Positions 53,456 through 62,207 of a DNA stretch of 64,000 nt are shown piece by piece; position 1 is the stretch's first letter; each line of letters starts with the position of its first letter. Position numbers and translations under genes: made by a program. The notes below the pieces were generated by a model. It worked only from the letters and a program-made list of their open reading frames with translations. It did no database searches and was not told the DNA's origin. Source of the DNA: Lachnospiraceae bacterium (lineage in GTDB: Bacteria; Bacillota; Clostridia; Lachnospirales; Lachnospiraceae); NCBI GenBank assembly GCA_015057615.1, contig SVEA01000011.1, positions 24,761 through 88,760 of the forward strand, given 5' to 3'.

Positions 53456-55291
53456 TTAATACTTTCCGAATTCGCTATCGCTTAATACGATTTGCGGAAC
53501 AGAGCTTTCTCTTTTTTCCTCTATGAGGCCGCCCTGTCCGTTCCTTTTCTTGTCTGCCATACTTTCCAGCATGGACCGTACCTCCGGGTTGACCTCTTCC
53601 ACCCGATGCTTCGAGTTTATTTCATTCTTAAGCTTGAATTTACTTACCATTGCTTTAAGAAGTTCTGCCTGACTGGATAGCTCCTCGCTCGCCGCAGCGC
53701 CTTCCTCCGAGGTAGCGGAGTTCGTCTGAACCACATCGGACACCTGCATAATTCCCTGATTAATCTGATTGATTCCGATTGCCTGCTCATTTGATGCAAC
53801 TGCAATATCATTGACAAGAGTTGCGACCTTCTCTATCTGGTCAACGATTTTATTTAACGAATCAGCGGTATCCTTTGCAATCCTCGTCCCGTCTTCTACC
53901 TTTGCGATCGAGTTTTCAATCATTTCCGTTGTTTCCTTTGCCGCATTTGCAGAACGTGCAGCAAGTGTCCGGACCTCCTCCGCTACAACCGCAAAGCCTT
54001 TCCCGTATTGTCCTGCTCTTGCTGCTTCCACTGCGGCATTGAGCGCAAGAATATTCGTCTGAAATGCAATATCATCGATTACTTTAATGATCTTATTGAT
54101 ATTGTTCGAAGATACATTGATTTCATCCATTGCCTGAAGCATTCCCTTCATCTGGGTATTTCCCTGGGAGGCATTTGATTTCGCTGTTTCCGCCAGTTCA
54201 TTCGCTCTGTTCGCATTGTCCGCATTCAGCTTTGTCTGTGATGAGATCTCTTCTACCGAGGCTGTCAGCTGCTCAACAGAGCTTGCCTGCTCCGTAGCTC
54301 CCTGCGAAAGCACCACACTAGAGTCCGATACCTGCTTTGCACCGACGGCTACCTGTTCGGCGGAGGATGCTATATTCCCAAAAGCAGTATTATTCTGCTT
54401 GACCATGTCATAGAGGGCTTTGCCCAGAACATCACTTTCCGAACGAACCTTAACCTCTACCGTAAAATCACGGTCTGCAATGCTTTCTGCAACCAATGCT
54501 TGATCACGGGTATTCTGTATCATTTCCTGCAGGGAGTTAGCAAGATGACCGACCTCGTCCTTTGTTTTTATTGCAATGTTGACACCGATATCACCGAGTG
54601 CAAGTCGATCCGATGCTGCAACCAAGGTATGGATCGGCTTCGTTATCGACCTTGTAACAAATATTCCAAATGTAATGGCAAGAAATAATCCTACCGCCAC
54701 CAGTACCACCATTATAAAAGCAGACTTGTCGGCGATATTATCATTTCTGTCATCCTGCATTTTGCCGCCTTCAATTTTACTTTTAAATAACGCATCGACC
54801 GTATCCTGCACGGTTTGTGCCGATGCCTGAAATTCTGTATTGTAAAGCGCCTCGATCGCCTGCGCATTTCTATTCGACAAGGCAAGCTCCGATACATTAT
54901 TTCTACGCGGAATGTAATCCTGCAGAGCCGTTTCAAAGGAACGGAATAATTCACGATTGCTGTCTTCGACGATCATTTTCTCAAAGCCGCTTGCAAATCC
55001 CTCAATCAGCACATCGTTTTCTTCGATCTCATCTGCATTCTTTTGCTTTTCCACCGGATCGGTTACCAGAACCATATCCCGCAGCATAACCCGCTCCCTC
55101 TGGAATAAGGATTCAATCTGTGCCATATCGGACATTGGCACAGCTACATTTTTATACAGTGCCGTTGAGTTATTATTTATTTTATTCATGTTACTGATTC
55201 CATAGATGCCGATCGCACTTGCGATAATCGCCATTCCGGCAAAGCCTATCATTAATTTCTTACCAATCTTTAAGTTATAGAACCACTTCAT
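53456..55291 (-). CDS. Methyl-accepting chemotaxis protein
   Basis: 611 residues from ATG at 55291, 9 nt after AAGGGAG. A GTG two codons earlier is an alternative. TM helix 12-33, an extracytoplasmic four-helix-bundle sensor domain (about 35-190), a second TM (192-212), HAMP (213-265) and a long signalling coiled coil. The hairpin tip is [20 protein letters not shown] / [12 protein letters not shown]. Candidate methylation glutamates occur in [12 protein letters not shown]. The ligand is not predictable. It is co-oriented with cheW 18 bp upstream. Confidence 0.94.
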   Translation of the reverse strand: MKWFYNLKIGKKLMIGFAGMAIIASAIGIYGISNMNKINNNSTALYKNVAVPMSDMAQIESLFQRERVMLRDMVLVTDPVEKQKNADEIEENDVLIEGFASGFEKMIVEDSNRELFRSFETALQDYIPRRNNVSELALSNRNAQAIEALYNTEFQASAQTVQDTVDALFKSKIEGGKMQDDRNDNIADKSAFIMVVLVAVGLFLAITFGIFVTRSITKPIHTLVAASDRLALGDIGVNIAIKTKDEVGHLANSLQEMIQNTRDQALVAESIADRDFTVEVKVRSESDVLGKALYDMVKQNNTAFGNIASSAEQVAVGAKQVSDSSVVLSQGATEQASSVEQLTASVEEISSQTKLNADNANRANELAETAKSNASQGNTQMKGMLQAMDEINVSSNNINKIIKVIDDIAFQTNILALNAAVEAARAGQYGKGFAVVAEEVRTLAARSANAAKETTEMIENSIAKVEDGTRIAKDTADSLNKIVDQIEKVATLVNDIAVASNEQAIGINQINQGIMQVSDVVQTNSATSEEGAAASEELSSQAELLKAMVSKFKLKNEINSKHRVEEVNPEVRSMLESMADKKRNGQGGLIEEKRESSVPQIVLSDSEFGKY

Positions 55292-55315
55292 TGTCACTTT
55301 CTCCCTTGCAATAAA

Positions 55316-55810
55316 TTATAGTGCCTCATTTAAATTCTCATAGTCATCTTCTGTAAGCAATCTCTCACAGTTCAGTAAAAGCTTCACATCTTCTCCGGTT
55401 TTACCGATTTTTTTAATATAGCGATTATGAAACCCTTTGTTCATCTGCGGCGGATCTATGATATCCTGCTCCGGTATCGTAAGCACCTCCGACACGCTGT
55501 CAACAATTAAGCCGATGGACAGCTCCTGGATGTCCACCACAATAACGCAGGTTCTGTCATTATATCCCTTCGCCTCCATCTTAAATCGCAGACGAACATC
55601 CATAACCGGTATAATTTTCCCTCTTAGATTAATGATTCCTTTTATATAATCCGGGAGCTCCGGCACCTCCGTAATTGTCTGCATTCCAATGATTTCAGTA
55701 ACATATTGGATCTCGATGCCGTAATTCTCATTCCCCACGGAAAAGGTCAGATATCTTCCTTTCTGTGTATCCTCTTCCATTTCAATTGCATTCTCTGTTA
55801 ATTCAGCCAT
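55316..55810 (-). CDS. cheW: Chemotaxis adaptor CheW
   Basis: 164 residues. The CheW fold begins RYLTFSVGNENYGIEIQYVTEIIG and has LPDYIKGIINLRGKIIPVMDVRLRF, the loop that contacts receptor and kinase. The start follows GGAAAGGAGATGATGAC. It is first in the cheW-mcp-cheR-cheB unit. No cheA or cheY lies in the window, so it must work with a kinase encoded elsewhere. Confidence 0.94.
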   Translation of the reverse strand: MAELTENAIEMEEDTQKGRYLTFSVGNENYGIEIQYVTEIIGMQTITEVPELPDYIKGIINLRGKIIPVMDVRLRFKMEAKGYNDRTCVIVVDIQELSIGLIVDSVSEVLTIPEQDIIDPPQMNKGFHNRYIKKIGKTGEDVKLLLNCERLLTEDDYENLNEAL

Positions 55811-55831
55811 GTCATCATCTCCTTTCCTCTC

Positions 55832-56132
55832 ATGATATGAGTGACAAAAGCCTTCTTAACAAATCGTCTTCATCAATTTGCACAAATCAAGGAAAAGCTT
55901 AAGTAATGGAAACAATATTTTAATGCGCAACTGTTTGAAGTCGTTGGCACTTAGATCATGTATTTTATGATCTTATGTACCACTATGTACTTCAACCCAA
56001 GGATTGCGTTTTATGCAATCCTTGGCGAACACTGTGTTGCGAATGAAATTTGTTTCCTATTACTTGCCAACACATAGATTGTGCAAATTGACAAAGTCGA
56101 GTTTATAGATCGGCTTTTTTCACTCATATCAT
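55832..56132 (+). repeat. Family A hairpin element, full length (A5)
   Basis: This is the best-preserved copy. It has ends ATGATATGAGTGACAAAAGCC and the inverse, and an apex core at 55935-55995. The inner stem is GATCAT/ATGATC where A4 has GACCAC/GTGGTC. The side hairpin is CCAAGGATTGC/GCAATCCTTGG. It lies between asnA and cheW. Confidence 0.9.
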
Positions 56133-56165
56133 AAATAATATAGAATTTCGTCCGTCAGCTATTTC

Positions 56166-57173
56166 TTACAGCAGCGGCAAGCCCTTCTTCTCCGCCTCTT
56201 CGATTACCTCGTCCGGCCAGATGGAAGCTTGTACCTCTCCGATATGAGCCTTACGGAGATAGAACATACAGATTCTGGACTGTCCGATTCCTCCGCCCAC
56301 GGTATAAGGCAGCTCTTTCCTAAGCAATGCTTTTTGGAAAGGAAGTTCAGCACGATCCATGCAGTCTGCTGCCTTTAATTGCTCCAACAAGGCTTCTTCA
56401 TCGACCCGAATTCCCATGGAGGATAATTCTAAGGCAATATCTAGAACCGGATAGTATACGATAATATCCCCGTTTAATTTCCAATCATCGTAGTCCGGTG
56501 CTCTTCCATCATGGCGTTCTCCGGAAGCCAATACTCCGCCAATCTGCATGATAAATACAGCACCGGCTTCCTTTGCAATCAGATACTCTCTCTCCTTCGG
56601 GGTCTGATCAGGATACCGATTCTCCAGTTCCTGCGAAGTAATAAAGGTGATATCCTCCGGAAGAAATTCTTCAATATATTCATAGATCCCCGCAATATAA
56701 TGCTCCGTATTCTTTAGCGCCGCATAAACCTTTCTTACGATCGCTTCCAGGGTTTCTATATTACGCTCCTCTTTATCGATTATTTTCTCCCAATCCCATT
56801 GATCCACAAAGATGGAATGTATATTGTCCGTATCCTCATCCCTGCGAATTGCATTCATATCAGTATATAATCCTTCCCCATGGGAAAAGCCATATCGTTT
56901 TAATGCCTGTCTCTTCCATTTTGCAAGAGAATGAACAATTTCTACCTTTGCGTCATTCTGATCCTTCACGCCAAAGCTTACCGGTCTTTCCACGCCGTTT
57001 AAATTATCATTCAAACCGGTCTCCGGCTTTACAAACAGCGGTGCAGATACTCTCGTAAGATTTAACTGCTTCGCCAGCTCCCTTTCAAAATAGTCTTTTA
57101 CATATTTGATTCCGATCTCCGTTTCCTTGATATCAAGTGTCGGCTGATAGCCGTCGGGGATAATTAAATTCAT
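56166..57173 (-). CDS. asnA: Aspartate-ammonia ligase (asparagine synthetase A)
   Basis: 335 residues from ATG at 57173 after GGAGGGTAGGATA. The frame to 57188 lacks spacing. It is a class II tRNA-synthetase-like fold: RVSAPLFVKPETGLNDNLNG, GLYTDMNAIRRDED, SIFVDQWDWEK and the C-terminal TVGGGIGQSRICMFYL are the AsnA signatures. It makes asparagine from aspartate, ammonia and ATP. No T-box was seen upstream. A family-B element is inserted in the leader 45 bp before the start. Confidence 0.96.
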   Translation of the reverse strand: MNLIIPDGYQPTLDIKETEIGIKYVKDYFERELAKQLNLTRVSAPLFVKPETGLNDNLNGVERPVSFGVKDQNDAKVEIVHSLAKWKRQALKRYGFSHGEGLYTDMNAIRRDEDTDNIHSIFVDQWDWEKIIDKEERNIETLEAIVRKVYAALKNTEHYIAGIYEYIEEFLPEDITFITSQELENRYPDQTPKEREYLIAKEAGAVFIMQIGGVLASGERHDGRAPDYDDWKLNGDIIVYYPVLDIALELSSMGIRVDEEALLEQLKAADCMDRAELPFQKALLRKELPYTVGGGIGQSRICMFYLRKAHIGEVQASIWPDEVIEEAEKKGLPLL

Positions 57174-57217
57174 TATCCTACCCTCCATTTCTACACATGC
57201 AGTATTCTCTTTTTTTG

Positions 57218-57419
57218 TTACTGTTCACACCCATCATGTATACCATGTTATGATTTCGACAAATGATATCCGATAAGGAGTATTTGCATTCGTTGGTACT
57301 TTGGCTCCGTATTTTGGAGCCTTATGTACCGCTACGTAATGCAACTAAGCGAAAGCGTCTCCAAATTCGGATATATTTGACGAAATCATATGATAAACAT
57401 TGTGGGGTGTGAACAGTAA
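57218..57419 (+). repeat. Family B hairpin element (B2) in the asnA leader
   Basis: Again 202 bp, with ends TTACTGTTCACACCC / GGGTGTGAACAGTAA. The core is at 57284-57344 with outer stem TTGCATT/AATGCAA and inner stem GGCTCC/GGAGCC. It is flanked by CTTTTTTTG (left) and CTTTTTTTTG (right), a target duplication of about 9-10 bp with one slipped T. Confidence 0.88.
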
Positions 57420-57429
57420 CCTTTTTTTT

Positions 57430-57804
57430 GTCTATCTATCTGCTCAAACTTCCTCTTATTCTTCGCATGACTGAACGATCCAATCGTCTCGCAAAAATAA
57501 CTGCGAGCCCAAAGCCTTGCTTAAATGCAAGACTCTGCAAGAACAGCCAAAACAGCTATTTTTCAAGATCTATGTCAAAAAACATGGGCGTTAGTGTAAA
57601 GAAAAAACATCTTCACACGGAAAGAACTGCTAAGTTCGCGTATAAATGCTCACTCCTTGTTCTTCCGGGTTTTTGAAATGCCACAAAGCGGCATTATGGG
57701 CGTTAGGATGCAAATTGTAATAAAAAGTATGTGCATTACAAAAAGTTTTCTAGCCCATTCTACAATTATATCGTTGTTTTGTCAATTCTTGCCCGCTTAA
57801 TTAT
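57430..57804. other. Spacer with no recognised gene
   Basis: Small hairpins (AATGCC...GGCATT) and a repeated ATGGGCGTTAG (about 57588 and 57697) are visible. A plus-strand frame of 82 codons (57428-57676) has no ribosome site and unlikely composition. This is probably remnant DNA at the border of the decayed patch. Confidence 0.4.
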
Positions 57805-58439
57805 ATACAAAGAACTCTTTCTTGGTTGGAAGGCAGACATTACGGAGATTTTATTGAATTTGTTACGTTGCATTCGCTCATAATTCAAAAACATCTAAGC
57901 ACAGAAGGAATCGGATGCTTCTAATTCTTCTGTATGACACGGGTGCTAGAGTACAGGAGCTATCAGACTTAAACCTCTCTTCCTTGCATCTGGAAGCAAA
58001 AAATCCATATGTAGCCCTTGTTGGTAAAGGCAGAAAAAGCAGAAATGTTCCTTTAATGGCAAAAACAGTGCAACACCTAAACACATACTTAAATGATTTT
58101 CACCCTTCAAATGCTGAAGCTCCTTTGTTTTATAGTTTGATGGATGGCATGCCTCATCAATTGTCAACCGATAGTATCAGCTTAGTACTTAAAACAGCAG
58201 CTGATATAGCAAGGAAAACCTGCAAAGATGTGCTAGGCAAAGTCCATTGCCACCTGATAAGGAAAACAAAAGCCATGGATTTATATAAAAACGGGATTCC
58301 TTTACCATTTATCATGCAGCTTCTTGAGCATGAGAGTATGTCAACGACCTCAGGATTCTATGCCTTTGAAACACTCGAAATGATGAGCGAGGCTATGAAT
58401 AAAGCTACTCCTAAATTCGACGATACAGAGAAAATATGA
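57805..58439 (+). pseudogene. Truncated tyrosine recombinase/integrase
   Basis: The intact part is 57915-58439, about 174 codons of the catalytic domain: LLYDTGARVQELSDL (first Arg), GKGRKSRNVPL (Lys), CHLIRKTKAM (HxxR with K where H is usual), LLEHESMSTTSGFYAF (His and the nucleophile Tyr). The N-terminal core-binding domain is lost. Upstream (57815-57870) scraps such as SWLEGRHYGDF look like it, out of frame. It is a relic of a transposon or integrative element. No partner recombinases remain. Confidence 0.8.
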
Positions 58440-58490
58440 AAGCAAGAAGCAGTCAGAAGAGCAATCTACTAACTTGACTAGCACAAATAC

Positions 58491-58594
58491 TATGCCGAAG
58501 AAAAATGTATTAATATATTAACTATACAGTAAATTCGAAAACTTCAGCATAGTATTTTCTACGGTATAGTCCGTGTTATACTGAATTCGGCATA
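58491..58594. repeat. Short inverted repeats downstream of the recombinase relic
   Basis: TATGCCGAA (58491), TTCAGCATA (58543) and TTCGGCATA (58586) are inverted copies of one 9-mer. They could mark the end or recombination site of the lost element. Confidence 0.45.
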
Positions 58595-58776
58595 ATTCTG
58601 ACAACGGTTTAGAATTTATTAACCCGGAGCTTATTGAAACAGGCGTTGATGGAACCATAAGGACAAGTATTTAATGAAATAAAATATTGCTATAATATGC
58701 AGATCCGCTTCCTTTAGAATATAAGGTTGGCCGAAAGAATTAGTGTAGCCAAGGAAGCTTCGAAAAAACAACATAA

Positions 58777-58839
58777 AGAGAAATGCAGGAAGAAACTGGC
58801 TTAACCATTGGCAAGCTTCATTTGATCAATATATTCTGA
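58777..58839 (+). pseudogene. NUDIX hydrolase remnant
   Basis: In one frame the translation is REMQEETGLTIGKLHLINIF then stop. REMQEETGL is the second half of the NUDIX box (RExxEExGU). Stops and shifts flank it, so only a scrap remains. Confidence 0.6.
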
Positions 58840-58865
58840 GCTTTTGATTATTTCTTTATATCCAT

Positions 58866-58909
58866 GAAATCCCTAAGCTGCTTGTCGACATTATAGCTGC
58901 TTAGGGATT
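58866..58909. terminator. Hairpin terminator
   Basis: AAATCCCTAAGC pairs with GCTTAGGGATTT, followed by TTGAATT. It lies between the remnants and the convergent small protein gene. Confidence 0.65.
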
Positions 58910-58950
58910 TTGAATTATTAGGTCAAATAAATCAGTGCATTAATTCAATA

Positions 58951-59394
58951 CTATTTGTTCTTTCTATGCTTATCACAAATATCTGTTAGTAATTGATAAT
59001 ATTTATCATCTAGTGTAAAATATGAAGTAGATATCAAGCTTTTAGGAGTTTTTTTATAAATATACTTAGTCACACGACTTCCTTGTACCCGATATGATAG
59101 AATATTATCTCTATTATGCTCTTCAATTATTACAAAACCACCTATTCTTAAACTTGTATCCTCATCATCGACTTGTACAGGATTCATACTAGTAATAATT
59201 TCATTAATAGTATGTAAATCAGATTTTGATGTAATTCTATAGGTGTCCGAATAAGTCAATCTGTGATCCTGCAAAATAATTTTTCTACCATTACAGCCTC
59301 TTATATAGATAAGAACAAATAGTGTTAATAATATTAAGACAAATATAATAGATAACACCTTTTTTTTACTCATAATTTCACTCTTTTCACTCAT
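58951..59394 (-). CDS. Hypothetical membrane-anchored protein
   Basis: 147 residues, or 140 from the second ATG (MSKKKVLS). One N-terminal TM helix (VLSIIFVLILLTLFVLIYI) then an exported domain of about 110 residues with no known motif. It starts 4 bp after the restored stop of the cysteine-protease frame, so the two form an operon. It may be a partner or an immunity-like protein of the protease, which is speculation. The sequence is AT-rich, unlike the core genes. Confidence 0.6.
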   Translation of the reverse strand: MSEKSEIMSKKKVLSIIFVLILLTLFVLIYIRGCNGRKIILQDHRLTYSDTYRITSKSDLHTINEIITSMNPVQVDDEDTSLRIGGFVIIEEHNRDNILSYRVQGSRVTKYIYKKTPKSLISTSYFTLDDKYYQLLTDICDKHRKNK

Positions 59395-59398
59395 AATT

Positions 59399-60446
59399 TT
59401 ACTGACTTGCTAATACAGTTTCTACCCAATAGAATACATCTGTGCCATATGTAAATGTCCAACTTGATTGACCCCTTGGAGTGTTACCATTATATATAAT
59501 ACAATACGAACTATAATTAGGATCCATTATTCTTAAAAATGCACCTTGTGTAGAAACTTGATAACCTCGAATTATACATTATGTCCATGATCATTTTTTG
59601 GATTATCATCCCATAAATCGCTCCCAATTATTGCCAACGGAACAATGTCACTACTTAACAAATCATAGATATCAGCTATATACTGATAATAACCTCCAGC
59701 AACATATCCATTCAAATCATAGATATTTAACGCTCCAGCTATTTGATACGAATATGCTCCTTCATTATATTCAATACCCACTTCATCGCAAACATCCCTA
59801 GCTGTTTTACTTATACCTGTAAAATATTTACCAGCCAATGCAACACATGCCGCCCAACAATTATCATCATTATATTGTTGTACTATAGGAATATTTAGAC
59901 CGTACCAAGTTGGCGTTCTAAGTAAAGCTCCATCATTGTTAACACCCTGAACCGTTCCCTCAAGTAAATCATCATTTGACAAATCGATACTTGATAACTT
60001 GTTAAGCGGTTTAACATCATAAACAATACTATTAATATGTGCCCCATCCTTATCATATATAATTGTAAATGAATCGTTATTAAAAGCTTCAAATTCCTTT
60101 GCAGTGTCAGTTTCAAACATAACAGATGAAACGTTATCATTAGCAATAAGTGTAGCCACCGGCTTATCATTGGAATATATAAAATAATATTCTGTATCAG
60201 CCATTCTTTCAAGCTCACCAATATCATTATATTTAAGAGGTGTTATTGCTTCAGATAATTGGAAATCATCTGAAATGCCATTCAATCCGTAATCACTAGG
60301 TGTTTCTAATACAATGTTCATAAAGTTTGAAGCAATATTGTCTATGTCGTTCTTTGTATGGCACTAGCAACTCCAATAGGAGTAATACCAAACACAAGCA
60401 ATAAAACAAGTAAGAAACTAGTCACCTTTTTAATAATATTCTTCAT
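59399..60446 (-). pseudogene. Secreted papain-like cysteine protease, two frameshifts
   Basis: An ATG at 60446 after AAAGGATTAATAAA begins a clear signal peptide (SFLLVLLLVFG, cut near ASA). The frame is lost just after it (near 60350) and resumes in the next frame at NDIDNIASNF. The main open part is 59572-60321, with the active-site cysteine in YNDDNCWAACVALAGKYF and the histidine in NDHGHNV. There a second shift (near 59575) hides the true tail, IIRGYQVSTQGAFLRIMDPN ... FYWVETVLASQ, stopping at 59399. This is a C39/C70-like peptidase of about 345 residues. Either decay or two read errors could explain it. Confidence 0.75.
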
Positions 60447-61046
60447 TTTATTAATCCTTTCATTTTATAATATTTATAGGTTATGTGTAAATAACTTACA
60501 TATAGATATTATCACATTATTATGCGTTTATCATGTCGTATTTGGGATATTTTTATTATTTTTTGAAATAAACTGTATAAGCAAAGAGAAGTCCACAAAA
60601 TGTTTACAATATATCATTCTTTCTAACTGGGTTTGTGTCAATAGCTTAGACCCAAGTCCAACTGCATCATTTAAGATTTGACCATTACTTTATTAATAAT
60701 CCTGCCTTCTTTAACAATCTTAATATAAATCCCATCTCCTTTAATTCCTTCGCCTTCCCTCAAAAATGAAAGAAAAGCGCCCTGCAGAATGCTTTTCTTT
60801 CATTTGTATATTCTGTTAAAGTACCTTTTTTAATATAATATTTTATATCATTTTTTATACAAAACTCTATCGTTCTACAAGAGAGCTCAATTTATGGGAT
60901 AATGGCATTCATCCAAGTATTCGGATGCGTAAAGATGTGAAAAACAGAAATCAAAAAACAACAAAAAGGATATTTCAAAAACAATTTTCTGTAGGAATTA
61001 CTTTGAAATATCCTTCCGGTTTTTGTACCACGAATGAATCGTTATT
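60447..61046. other. AT-rich spacer with two hairpins
   Basis: There is no gene I can support. It holds a hairpin at 60764-60805 (AAATGAAAGAAAAGC/GCTTTTCTTTCATTT) and the terminator listed next. A plus-strand open frame (60358-60681) is the shadow of the protease signal peptide plus spacer. Confidence 0.6.
60966..61015 (-). terminator. Terminator after the sugar permease gene
   Basis: AAGGATATTTCAAA pairs perfectly with TTTGAAATATCCTT. On the minus strand it is followed by TTTTGTTGTTTTTTG. Confidence 0.85.
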
Positions 61047-62204
61047 CTAAGCTATTTTACCACGTTTTTTGGAAAGAACATCAAATGCTACTGCTGCCAG
61101 CAGCACTAGACCTTTTACCGCTTTCTGCACATTGGAGTCGATTCCCATAATCGACATACCGTTATTTAATACGCCCATAAAGATCGCACCGATCACCACA
61201 CCGGCAACCGAACCGATTCCTCCATAAGCAGAAGCTCCTCCGATATAGCAGGAACCAATGGCATCCATTTCATAGTTGGTTCCTGCGGTAGGTGCAGCCG
61301 AATTAAATCTTGCAACGCACATTAATGCTGCTAAGGCACTTAGAAATGCCATATTTACATAAGCAAAAAAAAGAACCTTATTGGTATTGATACCGCTTAA
61401 TTTTGCTGCTTTCTCATTTCCGCCAACAGCATACAGATAACGGCCGGGAACGGTTTTTTTCGTAAAATAGGAATATAGAAATACAACCACTGCCAGCAAA
61501 ATAAGGATCGCCGGAATTCCTTCATGTTTCGCTAAGGTATAGGATAATACCATAACCGCCAGGCATATTATAGCAGTCTTTACGATAGTGAAGATTAGAT
61601 TTTCCAGAGAATATCCCTTACGCCGTAGTTTCATCCGGTTAATAAATTGAAAAATAATATAAACTACGCAAACCAAAAATCCAATAATAACACTTAAAAT
61701 ATTAATATTGCTCTCAAAAATATCCGGTATGTAACTGTTAAATAAATTCAGATAATTTTCCGGGAATGGTGAAATGGTAAGTCCGTCAAGGATAATCAAT
61801 GCGACACCGCGCCAGAGGAGCATCCCGGCAAGGGTTACGATAAACGCAGGAATCCTAATGTATGCAATCCAAAAGCCCTGCCATATACCGATTAATATTC
61901 CGGCCACAAGGCAAATTACCATAGCCAGCCATATATTCATCCCCTTATTGACGATCAGTGTTCCTGCCAGCGCACCGACTAGCGCCACCACGGAACCGAC
62001 GGATAAGTCAATATTTCCACCGGTTAGGATACACATCAGCATGCCCACTGCAAGTACAACCACATAGCCGTTCTGAGCAATCAGGTTGGTTACATTTCTT
62101 GGCACTAATAAGGTTCCGCCGGTTAAAAAAGCAAAAAACAGGGTGATTACTAGTAGTGCTACCAGCATCGTATTCCTTTTTAATATTTCTTTTGCTCTAT
62201 CCAT
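61047..62204 (-). CDS. mmsB: Multiple-monosaccharide ABC transporter permease (MmsB/GguB, XylH-like)
   Basis: 385 residues with about ten or eleven TM helices. The LTGGNIDLSVGSVVALVGALAG and PGRYLYAVGGNEKAAKLSGI motifs are those of the XylH/RbsC branch. Its length and the extra central helices match MmsB/GguB. The start follows AAAGGAGTGTAGAGG, 3 bp after the ATPase stop. It imports pentoses, galactose or similar sugars. Confidence 0.9.
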   Translation of the reverse strand: MDRAKEILKRNTMLVALLVITLFFAFLTGGTLLVPRNVTNLIAQNGYVVVLAVGMLMCILTGGNIDLSVGSVVALVGALAGTLIVNKGMNIWLAMVICLVAGILIGIWQGFWIAYIRIPAFIVTLAGMLLWRGVALIILDGLTISPFPENYLNLFNSYIPDIFESNINILSVIIGFLVCVVYIIFQFINRMKLRRKGYSLENLIFTIVKTAIICLAVMVLSYTLAKHEGIPAILILLAVVVFLYSYFTKKTVPGRYLYAVGGNEKAAKLSGINTNKVLFFAYVNMAFLSALAALMCVARFNSAAPTAGTNYEMDAIGSCYIGGASAYGGIGSVAGVVIGAIFMGVLNNGMSIMGIDSNVQKAVKGLVLLAAVAFDVLSKKRGKIA

Positions 62205-62207
62205 CCT

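Noticed and set aside
57428..57676. 82-codon plus-strand ORF
   Set aside because: It has no ribosome site, no recognisable motif and odd composition, and it lies in remnant DNA.
57174..57914. T-box riboswitch upstream of asnA
   Set aside because: It was expected from other Firmicutes, but no AGGGTGGNACCGCG antiterminator motif was found on the minus strand. The leader is occupied by B2.
60358..60681. 107-codon plus-strand ORF
   Set aside because: It overlaps the signal peptide of the cysteine protease in antisense and then runs through an AT-rich spacer.
60840..60960. Transposase tail in the spacer (IHPSIRMRKDVKNR-like reading)
   Set aside because: The reading is short, has no start, and cannot be tied to a known insertion-sequence family by eye.
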